Shown here: piece by piece, positions 15,950 through 29,152 of the stretch | Position numbering within the stretch: the first letter of the stretch is position 1 | Layout: every line of letters begins with the position of its first letter | Source: Clusia tigrina | Taxonomy: Eukaryota; Arthropoda; Insecta; Diptera; Clusiidae | Direction of reading: 5' to 3' | Length of the DNA stretch: 64,000 bases | Assembly: GCA_920105625.2 (NCBI GenBank) | Contig: OV050030.1 | Coordinates: 316,086,289-316,150,288 of the forward strand | Made by a program: the position numbers and the translations under genes | The notes under the pieces: generated by a model | The model's input: only the letters and a program-made list of their open reading frames with translations | Database searches by the model: none | What the model was told of the DNA's origin: nothing

Positions 15950-18465
15950 TTACCACTGTAAATTCCTAGCTAGTATACTGGGGTGGTTCGATAATTTTAG
16001 TTGGTACTTCCTTTTGACATCTGAATGCTTCCGACCTATTAGGGGCACACCTAGATCTCGGTGAATGTTTAGGTTTTTCATGAACCATGGTGCACCAGTA
16101 ATCGTGCGTAGTATTTTAGACTGGGTCCTTTGCAAGAGTTCGGTGTTTGATGTTTTTGCTTCTCCCCACAGCTGAATTCCATATGTCCAGATGGGTACTA
16201 TTATGGCTTTGTATAAGAGTACTTCCCAGTCAAGGCTTGGTTTTGAGTTTGAATTTAAAAGCCAGTTAAGACTTGCAGCTTTCGTTTTCTTTTCTATGTG
16301 TGTTCTCCAGGTAAGGCGTCTTTCGAGGTGAATGCCTAAATATTTCACTTCTGTCTCCTGTGGGATAGTTTTGTTTTTGAGTATGATTGGAGGACACGTG
16401 TGTTTGTTGAGTGTAGTAAATGTTATGTGTGAGCTTTTTTGTTCATTTACTGCGATGCGCCAGTTCAAAAGCCAATTTTCAACCACGTGTAAATGTTCGT
16501 TGAGATCACGCTATGACGGTGCTTGTGGCAAGATAAAATCGCAGTATCATCGGGAAAAGTTGAGGTGAGCAGATATTTGTTTGTTGGTAAATCTGAGGTG
16601 TATAATGTGTACAGTATCGGTCCAAGAATACTTCCTTGAGGTACTCCAGCCAATATATCCATTTCTGGTGAAAGGTAATCTTCACATTTGACTTGAAATC
16701 GAATATCCTTAAGTATGATTCCAGGATACTATGGATATTTGAAGGCAGAAGTTTTCTTATTTTGTAGACGAGGCCCTGGTGCCACACTTTGTCAAAGGCT
16801 TGTGCGACATCGAGGAACATTGCAGAGCAGTATTCTTTCTCCTCGAACGCCTTTCTGATTTGGGACACTAGTCGGTGCACTTGTTCAATAGTGCCATGCT
16901 CTTTTCGAAAGCCAAACTGGTGGTTAGGTATTACTTTATTCTGTACCAGATATGGGGTTAATTTTGAGAGCAATAATTTCACGAATAGATCCGAGACGAT
17001 GGATAACAGGTTTATTGGTCTGTATGACGAGACCTGCGATGGAGTTTTGCCAGTTTAGGTATCGCGATTACGTGGGATTGTTTCCAAACTTGAGGAAATT
17101 AACCTTGTCTAAGAATTGTGTTAAATAATATTGCTAAATGCTTTACCGCAAGCGGAGGTAGCTCCATCAACATATTTGTGGTTATCAGATCGTCGCCTGC
17201 CGCTTTCTTTTTATCTAAATGAGTTGAGATAAAATGCCACACTTCTTTAGGCCTCAATCGTAGGTACATCTGGGGAATTAAATGGTTTAATATTGGTATT
17301 TTAAAGTTATTACTAGGAGGATTTGGTTGGAATGCGATTTTAAGATGTTGAGCAAAAGCTTGCCCCTTCTCCTCATTGCTTCTTGCCCATCTTCCCTCTA
17401 TAAGTCTTATAGGCGAGCCCGATTCTGTAGGTTTATTCGTGTTTTTGACTGCCTTCCATAAGGAGTAGTTTGTGGATTCAAGGGGGTTCAGGTGCGAGAT
17501 GTAGGCCTGTATACCTCTTTCAGTTTCGTCGCGCAATGCGTTTCGTAGTTTTTTTTTGGCTGTCGTGAATTTTTGCTTTAGCGCTGGTGACCTGTGCTTT
17601 TGCCACAGTTGTCTAAGCCGTCTCTTTGCCGTTATCAGTCTTTCAATTTCGAATCATGTTGAGTATATTGATTTGCGTGGGATTTGGCCTTTTGGGGGCG
17701 TGGATTGCTGCTGATACCAGTGTGCAGTTGAATGATTGTTATGCGGAATATAATTCATCCGCGCTTTTAAGACTACATTTATCAGGAAGGTGACTGCAAA
17801 TATATTTACGGAATTTTAACCAATTCGTTTTACCTGTTACTAATCGAAAAGTTTGGTTTGTGTCTTCTGGGTATTTCCTTAGGTGCATTATAACTGGGGA
17901 ATGATCTGAACTCAGCTCAAAGCATGACAGAAGGTTTTTGTGGAGTCCTTTCGTTTTTGCAAAATCTAGTAAGTCCGGGATCTTCCGTTGATCCGTATAC
18001 CAGATGACACGTAGTCAGTTTTAGAGTGAACCCCAATGCGTATGTTTAGCGTTGTAATCTACGGCTGCTATAAATTTTTCTCCCAACGACTTGAAACAAA
18101 TTTCAAACTGAGCTGTTGTGACAGTGTGTCTAGGTGGGCAATAAACAGATGATACCATTATGTTGGCGTCCCAACATTGCAGGCAGATGGAGGTCGCTTG
18201 GAGATATTCCTTGTCGTAGTTTTCTTGTTAGTGGTGTTTTATGCGGTCTTTTAAGAATTTTCCATGTCCCACCTCGAGCTTTGCCATCCGGATGCAACGT
18301 TTTGTAGAACTTATAACCTTTTATTTTAAAATTGTGATTCAGAGTAAGGTGAGTTTCAGAAATGAGTAATATGTCTATTTTGCTGTTAATAAGGAGAATT
18401 TGCACTTCAAGTTGGTGCTGGCTAACACCGTCCGCGTTCCAATGACAAATTTTTAGCGTATTCAT
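15950..18465 (-). pseudogene. Jockey-clade ORF2: endonuclease and reverse transcriptase
   Basis: ORF2 starts MNTLKICHWNADGV at 18465, the typical APE-type endonuclease start, followed by ISETHLT and further endonuclease motifs, then a degraded linker. The RT begins around 17540: the fingers motif KKAAGDDLITT, NHQFGFRKEHGT, MFLDVAQAFDKVW (first catalytic Asp), GVPQGSILGPILYT, and FPDDTAIL in place of the usual [FY]ADDTAIL. The C-terminus holds VKYLGIHLERRLTW. In life this protein nicks the target DNA and primes reverse transcription there. Frames break near 18130, 17540, 17090, 16500 and elsewhere. The Ala-to-Pro change in the ADD box is a further defect. Confidence 0.87.
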
Positions 18466-19976
18466 TTGTTTGCAAGTATGGATTTCAAAAGTTGACTTTG
18501 ATTATTTATTAGTTCTTGCATCATTGATTGCATTGAGGACATGAACTGTGTCATAGATTGCGTTAAGTTTAAGAGCAGTGCCTCTAGATTTTGCGATTGT
18601 TTATTGGTATTTGAATTTTCAGCTAAATTTGATTTCAGTGCATCAGAGTAACTCATGACAGGTGGAGCATGTTTGTCGTTGAACGTAGTCGATTCGGTGT
18701 AGAGGCGCTATGTAAGTAACTTCGTATCGACCTCTATCCTTCTGTTGGCGCATTTTATTTTTCAGCTCAGCATACACTGGGCAACCTCTATAGTTTGCTG
18801 TATAACTTCCGCCGCAATTATTGTATTTTTTAGTAAGAACATTTTCATCGACCGTACAGGCAGAGGATGGGTGGACGTCACCACAACCAACTCAATTGGG
18901 GCGTAGGGTGCAAATGATTTGGTATGACCAAACTCCTGGCAGTTTGTACATTGAACAGGGTCGTTGCGTTTGTGGGGTTCTTCAACTGAAATTTGGCGGT
19001 GCATAAGGTATCGCATATTATAGATTGGATGGACTTCGTTTTTTTGCATCTTTCTTGATTCTGGTTCAAGGTCCACTCGGAACATTGGTTGTGGGATATT
19101 ATTCTTATTTTTTATGTTAAATATGGATTTTGGGTTGAAACCGTCTTCGATCAGTGCTTCTTTCATCTCAGATTGGTAGACATCTGATTCTAATCCTTTT
19201 AATACGACAATCACACCTTTTTACTGCTTTTCAGTTGATACGTATAATAATTTTTTTTACTATTGTCAATGTAGTTGATTGCCAAGCATTAATTTTTGTC
19301 AGTATAGATCTGAATTTTTGTTTCGTGTAGGTCACCCTTCTTTAGTGCAACTATATAGAAGTTCTTTTGCCCTATCAAGCTAGATAGTCTAGAGACCAGC
19401 ATATTAGAGCTGCGTTCGCGCAGATAAATTGGGGGAGGTTTGACTTCTTTAAGTATTTCTGTACCTTCATTTTTTTGGTCTGGATCTGCTACATTATCGG
19501 CAAGTAAGGCAAAGCGATTTTGGCTCGGTACTGTGTTGGTGCATTCTTCATATTTATTTGGTTTATTAATTTTTTGGGGTTTTTCGTCATGTTTTTAAAC
19601 GGACTTAGCTGTCGCTTAATATTTATATAGCGGTCCATGCCAGTCTGGATTGCCGAACTATTCTGATTTGCAGTTTGTTTAATTTTGTTGGTTAATGCTT
19701 TGTTGGTGGCAGTAGCGGTTAATGTTTTTGTTGTGGAGAGAATAGATAGTGAGCGCAAATTAGGTTCTAAATATCATCAGTTTTTGAAACTATGCTGATT
19801 GCTTTACTGTTTAGTGTACGCTGAGCTTTCATCACCAAACGTTCGGGCGATTGCTCAAACGTCAAATTGTCTGTGTCGTTAGAGAGCATCAGATCTTTGC
19901 TCACATTGTACGATGCGTTATCTGCCTTAGCGAGCTTACGCTCTGGTAGGGGAGAGCGTAATGTGCTCATAAGCAC
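18462..19976 (-). pseudogene. Jockey-clade ORF1 (gag-like RNA-binding protein)
   Basis: The order on the minus strand is: N-terminus MLMSTLRSPLPERKLAK at 19976, a basic region (19758-19489), then a conserved Gag-like domain at 19214-18762 with IVVLKGLESD, HPIYNMRYLMHRQISVEEPHK and the zinc knuckle start CTNCQEFGHTKSF, and a C-terminal Gln/Ser-rich part (MSYSDALKSNLAEN) at 18656-18462. This arrangement is typical of Jockey-clade ORF1, which coats the element RNA. The first knuckle's last Cys reads Phe, and later Cys residues are scattered over other frames. At least three frame shifts are present. Its last codon overlaps the start of ORF2 (ATGA-like overlap at 18462-18465). Confidence 0.8.
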
Positions 19977-20000
19977 GCCATCTCAGCTATTGTTTGTTTA

Positions 20001-20553
<553 letters not shown>

Positions 20554-20566
20554 CTAGCTGAACCCG

Positions 20567-20584
20567 GCAAACGCTGTTTTGCCT
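20567..20584 (-). terminator. Helitron 1 3'-terminal hairpin
   Basis: A 6-bp perfect stem (GGCAAA/TTTGCC) with a 6-nt loop lies about 10 nt inside the CTAG end. Helitrons use such hairpins as rolling-circle stop signals. Confidence 0.8.
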
Positions 20585-20768
20585 TTAGTTTTTGTTTGGT
20601 TTGGCATTATGTGAATATGATAAAGAATTCCTAAAAAAAAATTGTCTTAAGTAAAATTTAATCCTATGTTAAGAATACTTAGAGAAATGGTCTTAAATAA
20701 AATATAAACTTATGTTATGTTTTAATTGAACTTTATTAAAATTAAAATTAAAATGTTATAATATAAAA

Positions 20769-22400
20769 TCATAAACTTAAATGTAATGTAAAAAAGGAAA
20801 TTAAAATGTGAAATGGAATGAAATTAATAATTTTAATTGTATCAAAAAAAGAGTTATAGAAAAATATTTTATTGGAATGCCAATGTATTGACAATGTTTT
20901 TCGTTTCCCTTGTTGGTGTATATATAAATAAATTTTTCGGCTTCCGAACTCTTGAGGAGGCCACATACAATTGACGTGTGAAAAGCACGGGTTTTCCAAG
21001 TCTAAACCGCAAAATCTCATCGTTTGACCTTGTTGATCATTATGGCGAATGCTAAGCGAATTGGGAATTGCAATCGTTTGAATTGAATGGGGGAATCTGT
21101 TCGAATCATTGGTATACGTGGGAGTAGAACGTGTTCTCCTTTAAATTTTCCGGTGATAATGGTTGCCTCGATGACGTTGCCCATAATTTTTTTTATAACC
21201 AATCTGGTACCGTTGCATAATCGAGGTGCGTTTAGGTTTCTTTATAGAATAATTGGTGAACAAATTTTTAAATTCAATATATGTGGTGGTAGTCCTGGTA
21301 AGTCCAATGAATTTAAAAAGTCTGTTGGATAATCGACACTTTCATTCACGTCGACCACTGTAGCAATGGAAGAAAAAAGAAAGCAAGTCGATATGAAGCA
21401 TGTCCTGGATTTTGATATTGATTGCATCGACATCAACATTTTTGGCTGCTAATATTGCTCTTTCGCTTAGCCAATTATGATTGTTGTCATTGTCGTGTAA
21501 ATTTGGAAAAACTTTGGCTAGCAAATCCTCTCGTGATTACCGAAATCTTCTGGTAATATGAGTGTTTGACTTAATGGATTCACATTCATAGTTCCATTGC
21601 CAATTTTCAATAATTGAGCAGAAAATAGGGCTGCTGATGGATCGTTAAATATTTGGACTCTCATATTTGTTGTCAATTTCAATTTATGCACGCTACGCCA
21701 TAAAAAGGATGATTTCAAGCATGGATTACTTTCATTAGCGTATGTGGAACGTGGAATAAAAGGTAGAGTTTGCCTGAAATCGCCTGAAAACAAAACCAAA
21801 GCGCCTCCAAAAAGTCTGTCATTTCCTTTAAGATCCTTGAGTGTGTTATTTAAGGCTTGTTAAGAATGCTTGTGTGCCATGGTGCATTCATCCCAAATAA
21901 AAATGCGACAGTTTTTCAATACTATTGCCATGCCGGAATGTGGTTTAATATTACACACTGCATTTTCGTTGGTTTGAATATTTAATGGTAGTTTTAGAGT
22001 CGAATGAGCTGTTCGACCACCATCTATTAGAGTGGCAGCTATTCCAGGTGAAGCGATAGCCAACGCAATATTTCCTTGTGCTCGTATTTTGGCCAGAATG
22101 AGTGAAATTAAGAACGTTTTTCCCGTTCCTCCTGGTGCATCCAAGAAAAAAAATCCACCTCCTTGAGCATCAGCAGCAAGCATCACGGTATCAAAATTTA
22201 CTTTTTGTTCCGGTATCATTTTTGGTTCATTTATTTGTACATATAAATTTAAATCATCGATGTTATATGATTGTTCGCGCCGCATGTCTCGATTGTATAA
22301 ATCACTTACACTTCGCTCAGGGGCTGGTATCCCCAATTGCGAGAGTGATTCATTTGTAATTAACATGCAGAGATGCTCCAGTTTTATCAATGCTTCATTC
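20769..22400 (-). pseudogene. Helitron 1 PIF1-type helicase domain
   Basis: The minus strand encodes a superfamily 1 helicase: LDAPGGTGKTFLIS (Walker A), ASPGIAATL and GGRTAHS (motif Ia region), FIWDECTMAHK (Walker B), FSGDFRQTLPFI (motif III), the middle domain with LSERAILAAKN, and a C-terminal domain with FKRLQFPIRLAFAIMIN. The motif expected to read YVACSRV is damaged (NCMWPPQEFG). Frames break near 21860, 21540, 21340, 21240 and 21020. In Helitrons this domain unwinds DNA during rolling-circle transposition. It is similar throughout to the helicase of Helitron 2 but more decayed. Confidence 0.87.
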
Positions 22401-22569
22401 TATATATCTGCTGTGAATTCTATAGAGTGATCAGTTAAATCCCAATGTTCATCGTTATCCATTAATTACAACGCTCTACATGCGTGATGGTATGTTGCAT
22501 GTAATTCTTCTTTAACAGTCCTGATATTTTCGAATGTTGTTGGACCACGCACTTTAATCAGGAGTAACC

Positions 22570-24061
22570 GCAATTAAAAACATTCTCTTTGTTTGGGATG
22601 AAATGTCTAGAGTCTACCTAATGCTGTTGTTGAAAATATTCCAAGGTAATTCGCAACAGGTTTACCTCGTGAACGTGGTTCCCATGTTTTTCTGGATGGA
22701 TTCCATGTGAAAAATGTTGGAATTTCTGCATAGAGTAGAGTTTTTGCGAAAAGTCCAAATTGAGTGTGTTGTTGGCACAATGTGAAGAACTCTGTTAATA
22801 TGGTTTTCGGTGGTGATGCTGCTCTTTCTTGTGCATTTGCTTCCGTGAAGTAGACTCGTTGACCATTTTCCAGATGTGTAGCCAAATGGACAATGGTTGG
22901 ATCTCTCTCATGTATTGGGAATGAAAGAGATCCAACTGCTGCTACTGTTTCACTGCTGCTAATATATCTGCCCATCTGGTACTGTGCAATTTTGTCGTTT
23001 GCATTAGCATCACCAATTGCGAACACCACTATATCGCTGCCCTTGTGGACATATTTGCATATGTACTTCTTGGATTTCACAGAAGCTGCAAAATTCCACG
23101 TTTATATGCGCTTTGAATGTTTTAGTCAAGAGTGGACAGTACGGAACCACCCATTTGTTGTCGACTTCCATTTCATCAGCCTGGGTACTTAAGGGTAAAT
23201 ACAATGAATGGCCATCTTGGTCTGTAGATCAGCGGCGATATAAAGGATAACCATCATTTCCAGTTATTGTATATGTTAGAAAGGCCTTTGGAAAGCGCTT
23301 TGTACACTTTCCATTATCCATGCAGGGTGAATGTGGATTAATATTGCCACATGGTCCTTGAATCATATTTGTCTTAACAATGTTAAACAATTCGGGATCT
23401 ACAGTTTGATCTGGTATTTCAGCACAAATTATGTTGTCAATTTCGCCTGGTCTTATTTTATCATTACACCAAATTAAAATGTGTGCATGTAGTAAACCAC
23501 GTTTCTGCCATTCAATTGAATACATCCAACATTTAATTTCTCCAAATATACGATGCTTAACAATCAAATCGATTAATGATTTTAGCTTTTGTTTGAATAC
23601 TCTGGCGCTAACATCGTGGCGATCAGTTGAAGATTGGCCTGGTAATAACAATTTCTTAACTTAATCCCACTGCGGGATACACGTGAATGTGATGAATAAG
23701 TCTGGCCTGCCGTATATACGAATATATGTCATGGCGTCTTGGATATATTCTTGCACGTGCCTTGGACTTCCTGTGTAAGATGATGGTAGAATGCAAACAT
23801 TTCCAATTTCATTTGGATTAACATTTTCATGAACATTGTTGTTCACTGCATCTCGCAGGTGTATATATTCTTAGGCTCTGAATTTAGCTTGATTGAAGCG
23901 GATGAATCGTAATCGCTCACTTTCTATCTTGGCATACTTGTCTAAAATGTTTTGATGGTATAAGTGGCGATATTGTAGAATATGGTTAGCTTGATTAGTG
24001 CAAATCATAATTCGGTATGCATAAAAGTTCATGGCACTCACTTTCTTTTGCAATTCATGAC
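22570..24061 (-). pseudogene. Helitron 1 Rep (HUH nuclease) domain
   Basis: The reading begins at a likely 3' splice site (24062-24064) with KKVSAMNFYAYRI, then DAMTYIRIYGRPDLFITFTC, and the HUH motif in EWQKRGLLHAHILIW, which is intact (His-Ala-His). The tyrosine motif KYICKYVHKGSD retains both Tyr residues. After it come the FFTLCQQHTQFG and TWNPSRKTW segments that link Rep to the helicase. Stops interrupt it near 23660 (after FTCIPQWD), near 23870 and around 23228. The domain nicks and rejoins DNA in rolling-circle transposition. The coding sequence 5' of the intron is absent. Confidence 0.87.
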
Positions 24062-24990
<929 letters not shown>

Positions 24991-24991
24991 A

Positions 24992-26170
24992 CGAGGTCTG
25001 TTCAAAAAGTATCAAAGTAAGAATTATTTGTTTATTCATTAATATCTATTTTGTCTCCTTAAAAGTACTCCCCATCAGACATTATACATTTGTGATAACA
25101 ATTTTTCCAATCCTCGAAGCATTTTGAAAAACATTTTTTTTGTGATTCTGTTCAGCGCCTCCTTCGATGCTGTCTTTATCTCATCAATCGTGGCGTAGCG
25201 TCGTCCTTTCATGGGCCTTTTCAGTTTCGGGAAAAAGAAAAAGTCACAGGGGGCCTGGTCTGGGGAATACGGTGGCTGCGGCATTATTACAATGTTGTTT
25301 TTGGCCAAAAATTCGCTCACAAGTAATGATGTGTGAGCAGCGGCATTATTATGATGCAAAAGCTTCTCGGAAATTGCGCATTACTTGAAGATAATATTCC
25401 TTATTGACCGTTCTACCCTGCGGCAAGAAATCATAATGCAACACGCCCCAGCAATCAAACAAAACTGTCAGCAAAACCATCACATTCGGCCGAACTTGGC
25501 GTGCTTTTTTCGGTCTTGGCTCATGCGGTAGCTTCCATTGGGATAATTGAGCTTTAGTTTCTGCGTTATAACCATATACCCATGATTCATCACCAGTCAT
25601 TACTCTCTGCAGCAAATTTGGGTCGTCGGGGACAAATTCCAACAGCTCCTGAGCAATGTTAATGCTGTTTTTTCGAAATTCAGTAATTTTGGTACGAATT
25701 TTGCGGCGACCCGCCTCATGCCCAAACTTTTGGTGATAATGAATGACACGAGACAATCGATATATTTAGGTCCTCAGCAACTTCTCTGACAGTGATTCGA
25801 CGATTGGCCATTACTAGTTTCAATGTTTTCGTCTGTTGTTGACGTGCTGGGGCGTCCGGAACGCTCATCGGCGCTCACATCTTCTCGGCAAAAAAACATT
25901 TTGTACCACCGATAAACGTTGCATTTGTCCAAAGTAGCTTCTCCATATTCAACAGGCAACATTCAGAATACTTCCGTGCACTTTCTGTTGTTTTTCACAC
26001 AAAATTTGATACAAATTCTTTGATCCATTTTGCGGGATATACAATAGCTGACTGAACATTCAAAATGGCCGAGATTGTCAACATAAATGAGGGTCATGAG
26101 TACCAATATAACGCCACAAAAAGATCGAAAATAGAACATCCGTAGCCCGCGAAATTTCAAAATTCGCGAT

Positions 26171-26175
<5 letters not shown>
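24992..26175 (-). mobile_element. Mariner element (minus strand), second mariner family
   Basis: The 3' end at 24992 reads CGAGGTCTGTTCAAAAAGTATC. The other end keeps only the inner part of the repeat (AATTTCAAAATTCGCGATT on the plus strand, about 26153-26171) before TA repeat. It is about 1.2 kb and carries one transposase gene. The tip CGAGGT is shared with the mariner at 7249, but the rest differs. Confidence 0.87.
25075..26028 (-). pseudogene. Mariner transposase (broken)
   Basis: The gene starts MDQRICIKFCVKNNRKC at 26028, similar to the mariner at 7445. Pieces then follow in three frames: VEYGEATLDKCNVYRWYK (DNA-binding region), GRPSTSTTDENIE linker, and the catalytic domain with VMTGDESWVYGYN (first Asp intact), MHHNNAAAHTS (second Asp is Asn) and PYSPDQAPCDFFFF (third Asp intact, spacing 34). 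Frames shift near 25960, 25765 and 25355. The C-terminus LEKLLSQMYNV is complete. Loss of the second Asp alone would end catalysis. It is close to the 7249 mariner in order and motifs but clearly a different subfamily. Confidence 0.9.
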
Positions 26176-26208
<33 letters not shown>

Positions 26209-26210
<2 letters not shown>

Positions 26211-26568
26211 TTAACACAACAGCCAACTCGTTTACCTGTAGAAAATATGCTGACACTACGACTTCCATTTTGCGCGTGCATTCCAACGTGCACAGGTATC
26301 CGATGCAGTGCGGCGAAGGGAGGAATGTTGAACTGGCGTACCGTGGGAAGTGCAGTATCAGCGATTTGATAGGCTAAGCAGGGTAGTTAGTAAGCTTAAG
26401 TTTTAAGTAAGAACTGATTGTAAAATTTACTTAGAAACGGACCATCGAGCGGAATGGTAATAAATTTTGTATACAATAAATATTTGAGTTTTCTTTTACA
26501 GGTATACGGGCCAAGTTGCTGGCCCCATGTTTAATTTTTTGGAGTGCCCTTAGGGGAACTCCTTAACT
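26209..26568 (+). repeat. 5' LTR of errantivirus-like element B
   Basis: It begins AGTTAACACAAC straight after a (TA)n tract (26176-26208) and ends CTCCTTAACT, so the ends are inverted (AGTTAA/TTAACT), the form typical of gypsy-group errantiviruses, which prefer TATA-like targets. AATAAA occurs near 26459 and 26477. The PBS overlaps its last base. Confidence 0.82.
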
Positions 26569-26585
26569 GGCGCCCGAGCAGGGAC
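26568..26585 (+). promoter_or_regulatory. Primer-binding site of element B
   Basis: TGGCGCCCGAGCAGGGAC, 18 nt, directly at the LTR end. It differs by one base from the well-known tRNA-Lys primed site TGGCGCCCGAACAGGGAC. Confidence 0.88.
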
Positions 26586-27872
26586 GCACATTAAAATTAA
26601 AAATGTGGGCTTCCAGAGGATATCCTGTGGGGACCAAAAGCCAGAAAAACCAATTGTTGACAGTGAAAAATAATAATAAAATAAAAAAAATATAAAGGAA
26701 AAAATTATATAAATCTACTATGTCCACACTATGTGATTCTCAAGAGTATAATAAAGCATATAAATCCTTATGTGTTCATCCTGCGATTCCTACGGGACCC
26801 TCCAGGATATAACAAATAAAAAGATCTGTGACCCCGAAGATCCTCAGACTATTGTAAAAACAAAAAAATAATAAATAAATATTTTTCATCATTGTACTCT
26901 GCGCGAAACAATGACCAAATCTGCGATCCTGTAGCCCTTAAAGCCAGGCACTCCAGATTAAAAGGAATCACCACTGTCAGCAAATGAAAATAGCCGGTCT
27001 CCACAGCCCTCTTGGTCAACAGGTTTTGGTGTCCTGCAACAGCTGCCATACAGTGCTCATGGTACGCCCTATTCGGGTGCACGTTACCCTTCACATGGGA
27101 ACACGGTAACCATTCCTTGACCACTGCAGCAATATTCCAGTGCTTACATGAGAACACGCTGGAGATTGCGACAGGCCCAAAACACGGTTGTGAAGCAAGC
27201 TGTGCCTTAGTAGGTTGCCTACAATCTGATTGTAGACGACCAAAAAGGATAACACGGCCCTTCCTTGACCAAAAAAATAAACTAAAAGACGAGTGTTATG
27301 TGAAAAACCCACCGGGTACATGTCGCCGTTCCCATAAGAACACGGTAAATATTTCAGAAAAAAATTTTTTTTAACTTTTATTTTTCCTTTCTTTTACAGG
27401 AAATTGTCAAAGTGTAAGGATACGCAATTTAACTGTTATTTTATTAGTCAGAAAATTCTACAAACAAAAGAATGGAAAGTGCCAAAGAAAAAACGTTAAA
27501 TGTGGTCAGTTAAAAAGTCAAGAAATTGTTAAGTGTACATAATCTAACTGTTATTTTATAGTCAGAAAATTCTACAAAAAAAAGAATAGAAAGTGCCAAA
27601 GAAAAAACGTTAAATGTGCTCAGTTAAAAAGTCAAGAAATCGTTAAGTCTACATAATCTAACTGTTATTTTATAATCAGAAAAATCTACAAAGGAAAAAT
27701 AGAAAGTGCCAAAAAAAGTAAAATTGTGTTAAAAGTGCTCAAATAAAAATTAAGAAAAAAATAAAAAGAAGAAAAAATTTGCATTAACAAGTGCCATACA
27801 GCGTACCACAAGGAAACGGAAAAAGAGGTTGTAGCTAGCAATAAATAAGTGGTGAGTCTGAACAATTATATT
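26586..27872 (+). other. Untranslated leader of element B
   Basis: About 1.3 kb lies between PBS and gag with no supported gene. It includes an A-rich part near 26650-26880 and a block of tandem repeats at 27430-27770. In related gypsy elements the leader is where regulatory repeats (for example the Su(Hw) insulator) are found; I do not see the Su(Hw) motif cluster here. Confidence 0.6.
27430..27770 (+). repeat. Three tandem ~115-bp repeats in the element B leader
   Basis: Units start at 27430, 27545 and 27659, each opening TAACTGTTATTTTAT followed by TCAGAAAA and GAAAGTGCCAAA. The first two are nearly identical; the third diverges towards its end. Confidence 0.88.
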
Positions 27873-29134
27873 ATGGACGACTTAAGAAAATCTGTGACGT
27901 AATTGACGGGGGCTGTCAACGTTCTCTTGGATCAGATGAGGGCTGTCCAAGCGCGTATGACGACGGTCGAAGGTTCGGGAGACAGATTCGAACAATCCCT
28001 TGCAGCTACGGAGACGCGTCTGAATAGGCAAACCCTTGAGCAGGAAGGAAACGAAGAGTCAAATGACGCAAGGCCATCCGTCATAACACGGGCTCCAAGA
28101 ACGGAACAGAAATTGAGGGAGATAGGAAGATTACCCGACTGTGTGAAGGAGCTTCAGTTGATGGGAATCCATCTCAATATATATCGTGGGTGCACAATGT
28201 AGAGTGCATACTCGAAGATTACGAGATAGTTAAGGATAAACCCTTGTACCGCGCAATTCTGCAATACATTGCTGCGTTGATATCTTATAATATATTTGAT
28301 AATGACTGGGTGGAAATAAAAAGAATACTGTCCCTTCACTATGCTGATAAAAGGGACATCCGCACCCTGGAGCATCAGCTAAATCAGTTGTCTCAGCGGG
28401 GGTCAAGGCTAGACGAGTTTTATGCTATGGTCAACCACCCACTGTCCCTGTTAGTAAATAAGATAAAAAGTGAGGACTATTCTCAGGAAACGGTTGACGT
28501 CCTAGTTGAGACCTACCGGAACAGAGCATTGGACGTGTTCATTCGAGGCTTGAATGGCGAATTATCCCGAATGCTCATCATTCAGAAGCCCAGGACAATG
28601 CCCGAAGCATACTCCGCATGTCTGGACATGCAAAACCTCACACACAGGAACAATATCACACACACAAATTCTCCAAGTGAGAATTCTGTTCCCATAAACA
28701 GGTTGCCGAATAACGGACAAATGCCATCTTTACCTCCCCGGCAACGTCACTATGATAATTGGAGGAATCATAGTGGAAATCCGGGACATTTTCGACCAAA
28801 CTTTAACAGATCCGAGGATAACCGGGGCATTAGTGCGCCACCTCCAGCGAGGCCTACCGGACCAAAGCCTGTTGAAAAAATGGACGTCGATGGGTCAATT
28901 CAGACCAAGCAAGTGAACTATATGAATCGTCCACAAGGTAAAAATCCCTTCAAAAGAGAATTTTCTTCGCCCACGGGATCATACGCGAAACAACAAAGGT
29001 TGTATAACCTACAGTTGGACTCAAGAGAGGAAGCACCGGACCAGGTGTCCCAAGGGGGGTATGAAGAAGTGACAACCGACAACGCCCAAGAGTCAAATTT
29101 TATGGAGGACGGCCCACCAGCATTTTTCATATAG
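27873..29134 (+). pseudogene. Element B gag
   Basis: The gag begins MDDLRKSVT at 27873, hits an in-frame TAA at 27900-27902, then continues LTGAVNVLLDQMRAVQARM. A one-base shift near 28155 moves the frame into the capsid core (SWVHNVECILEDYEIV to LRTLEHQLNQL-like region). The C-terminus is Pro/Asn-rich and ends FMEDGPPAFFI, with YNLQLDSREEAPDQ before it, resembling the C-termini of errantivirus Gags. There is no CCHC zinc knuckle, as is usual for that group. It would form the particle shell. The pol gene starts 18 bp further in another frame. With one stop and one shift it is lightly damaged. Confidence 0.83.
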
Positions 29135-29152
29135 GGAAGCATGTGATTAGGG

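Larger units (their letters stand above)
15841..20000 (-). mobile_element. Jockey-clade non-LTR retrotransposon (minus strand)
   Basis: This is a two-ORF element of about 4.1 kb. Its 3' end is at about 15841, where the minus strand shows AATAAA (in the CAATAAATATG sequence) followed by an A-rich tail. ORF1 lies at 18462-19976 and ORF2 (endonuclease and RT) at 15950-18465. The 5' end is near or just above 20000 and is not sharply defined. It is the nearest to full length of the non-LTR elements here, but both ORFs are broken. Confidence 0.85.
20554..24061 (-). mobile_element. Helitron 1 (minus strand, 5' part missing)
   Basis: The 3' end on the minus strand is CTAG (20554-20557) followed by T in a TA tract, as expected for a Helitron inserted between A and T. 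Just inside lies a perfect hairpin (GGCAAA, loop CGCTGT, TTTGCC on the plus strand, at about 20567-20584), the usual 3' terminator. The gene encodes a Rep nuclease and PIF1-type helicase. The 5' end is lost at the TA array above 24061. Confidence 0.88.

Noticed and set aside
26586..27400. Su(Hw)-type insulator in the element B leader
   Set aside because: I looked for repeated TGCATA-type motifs and did not see a cluster; the tandem repeats have another sequence.
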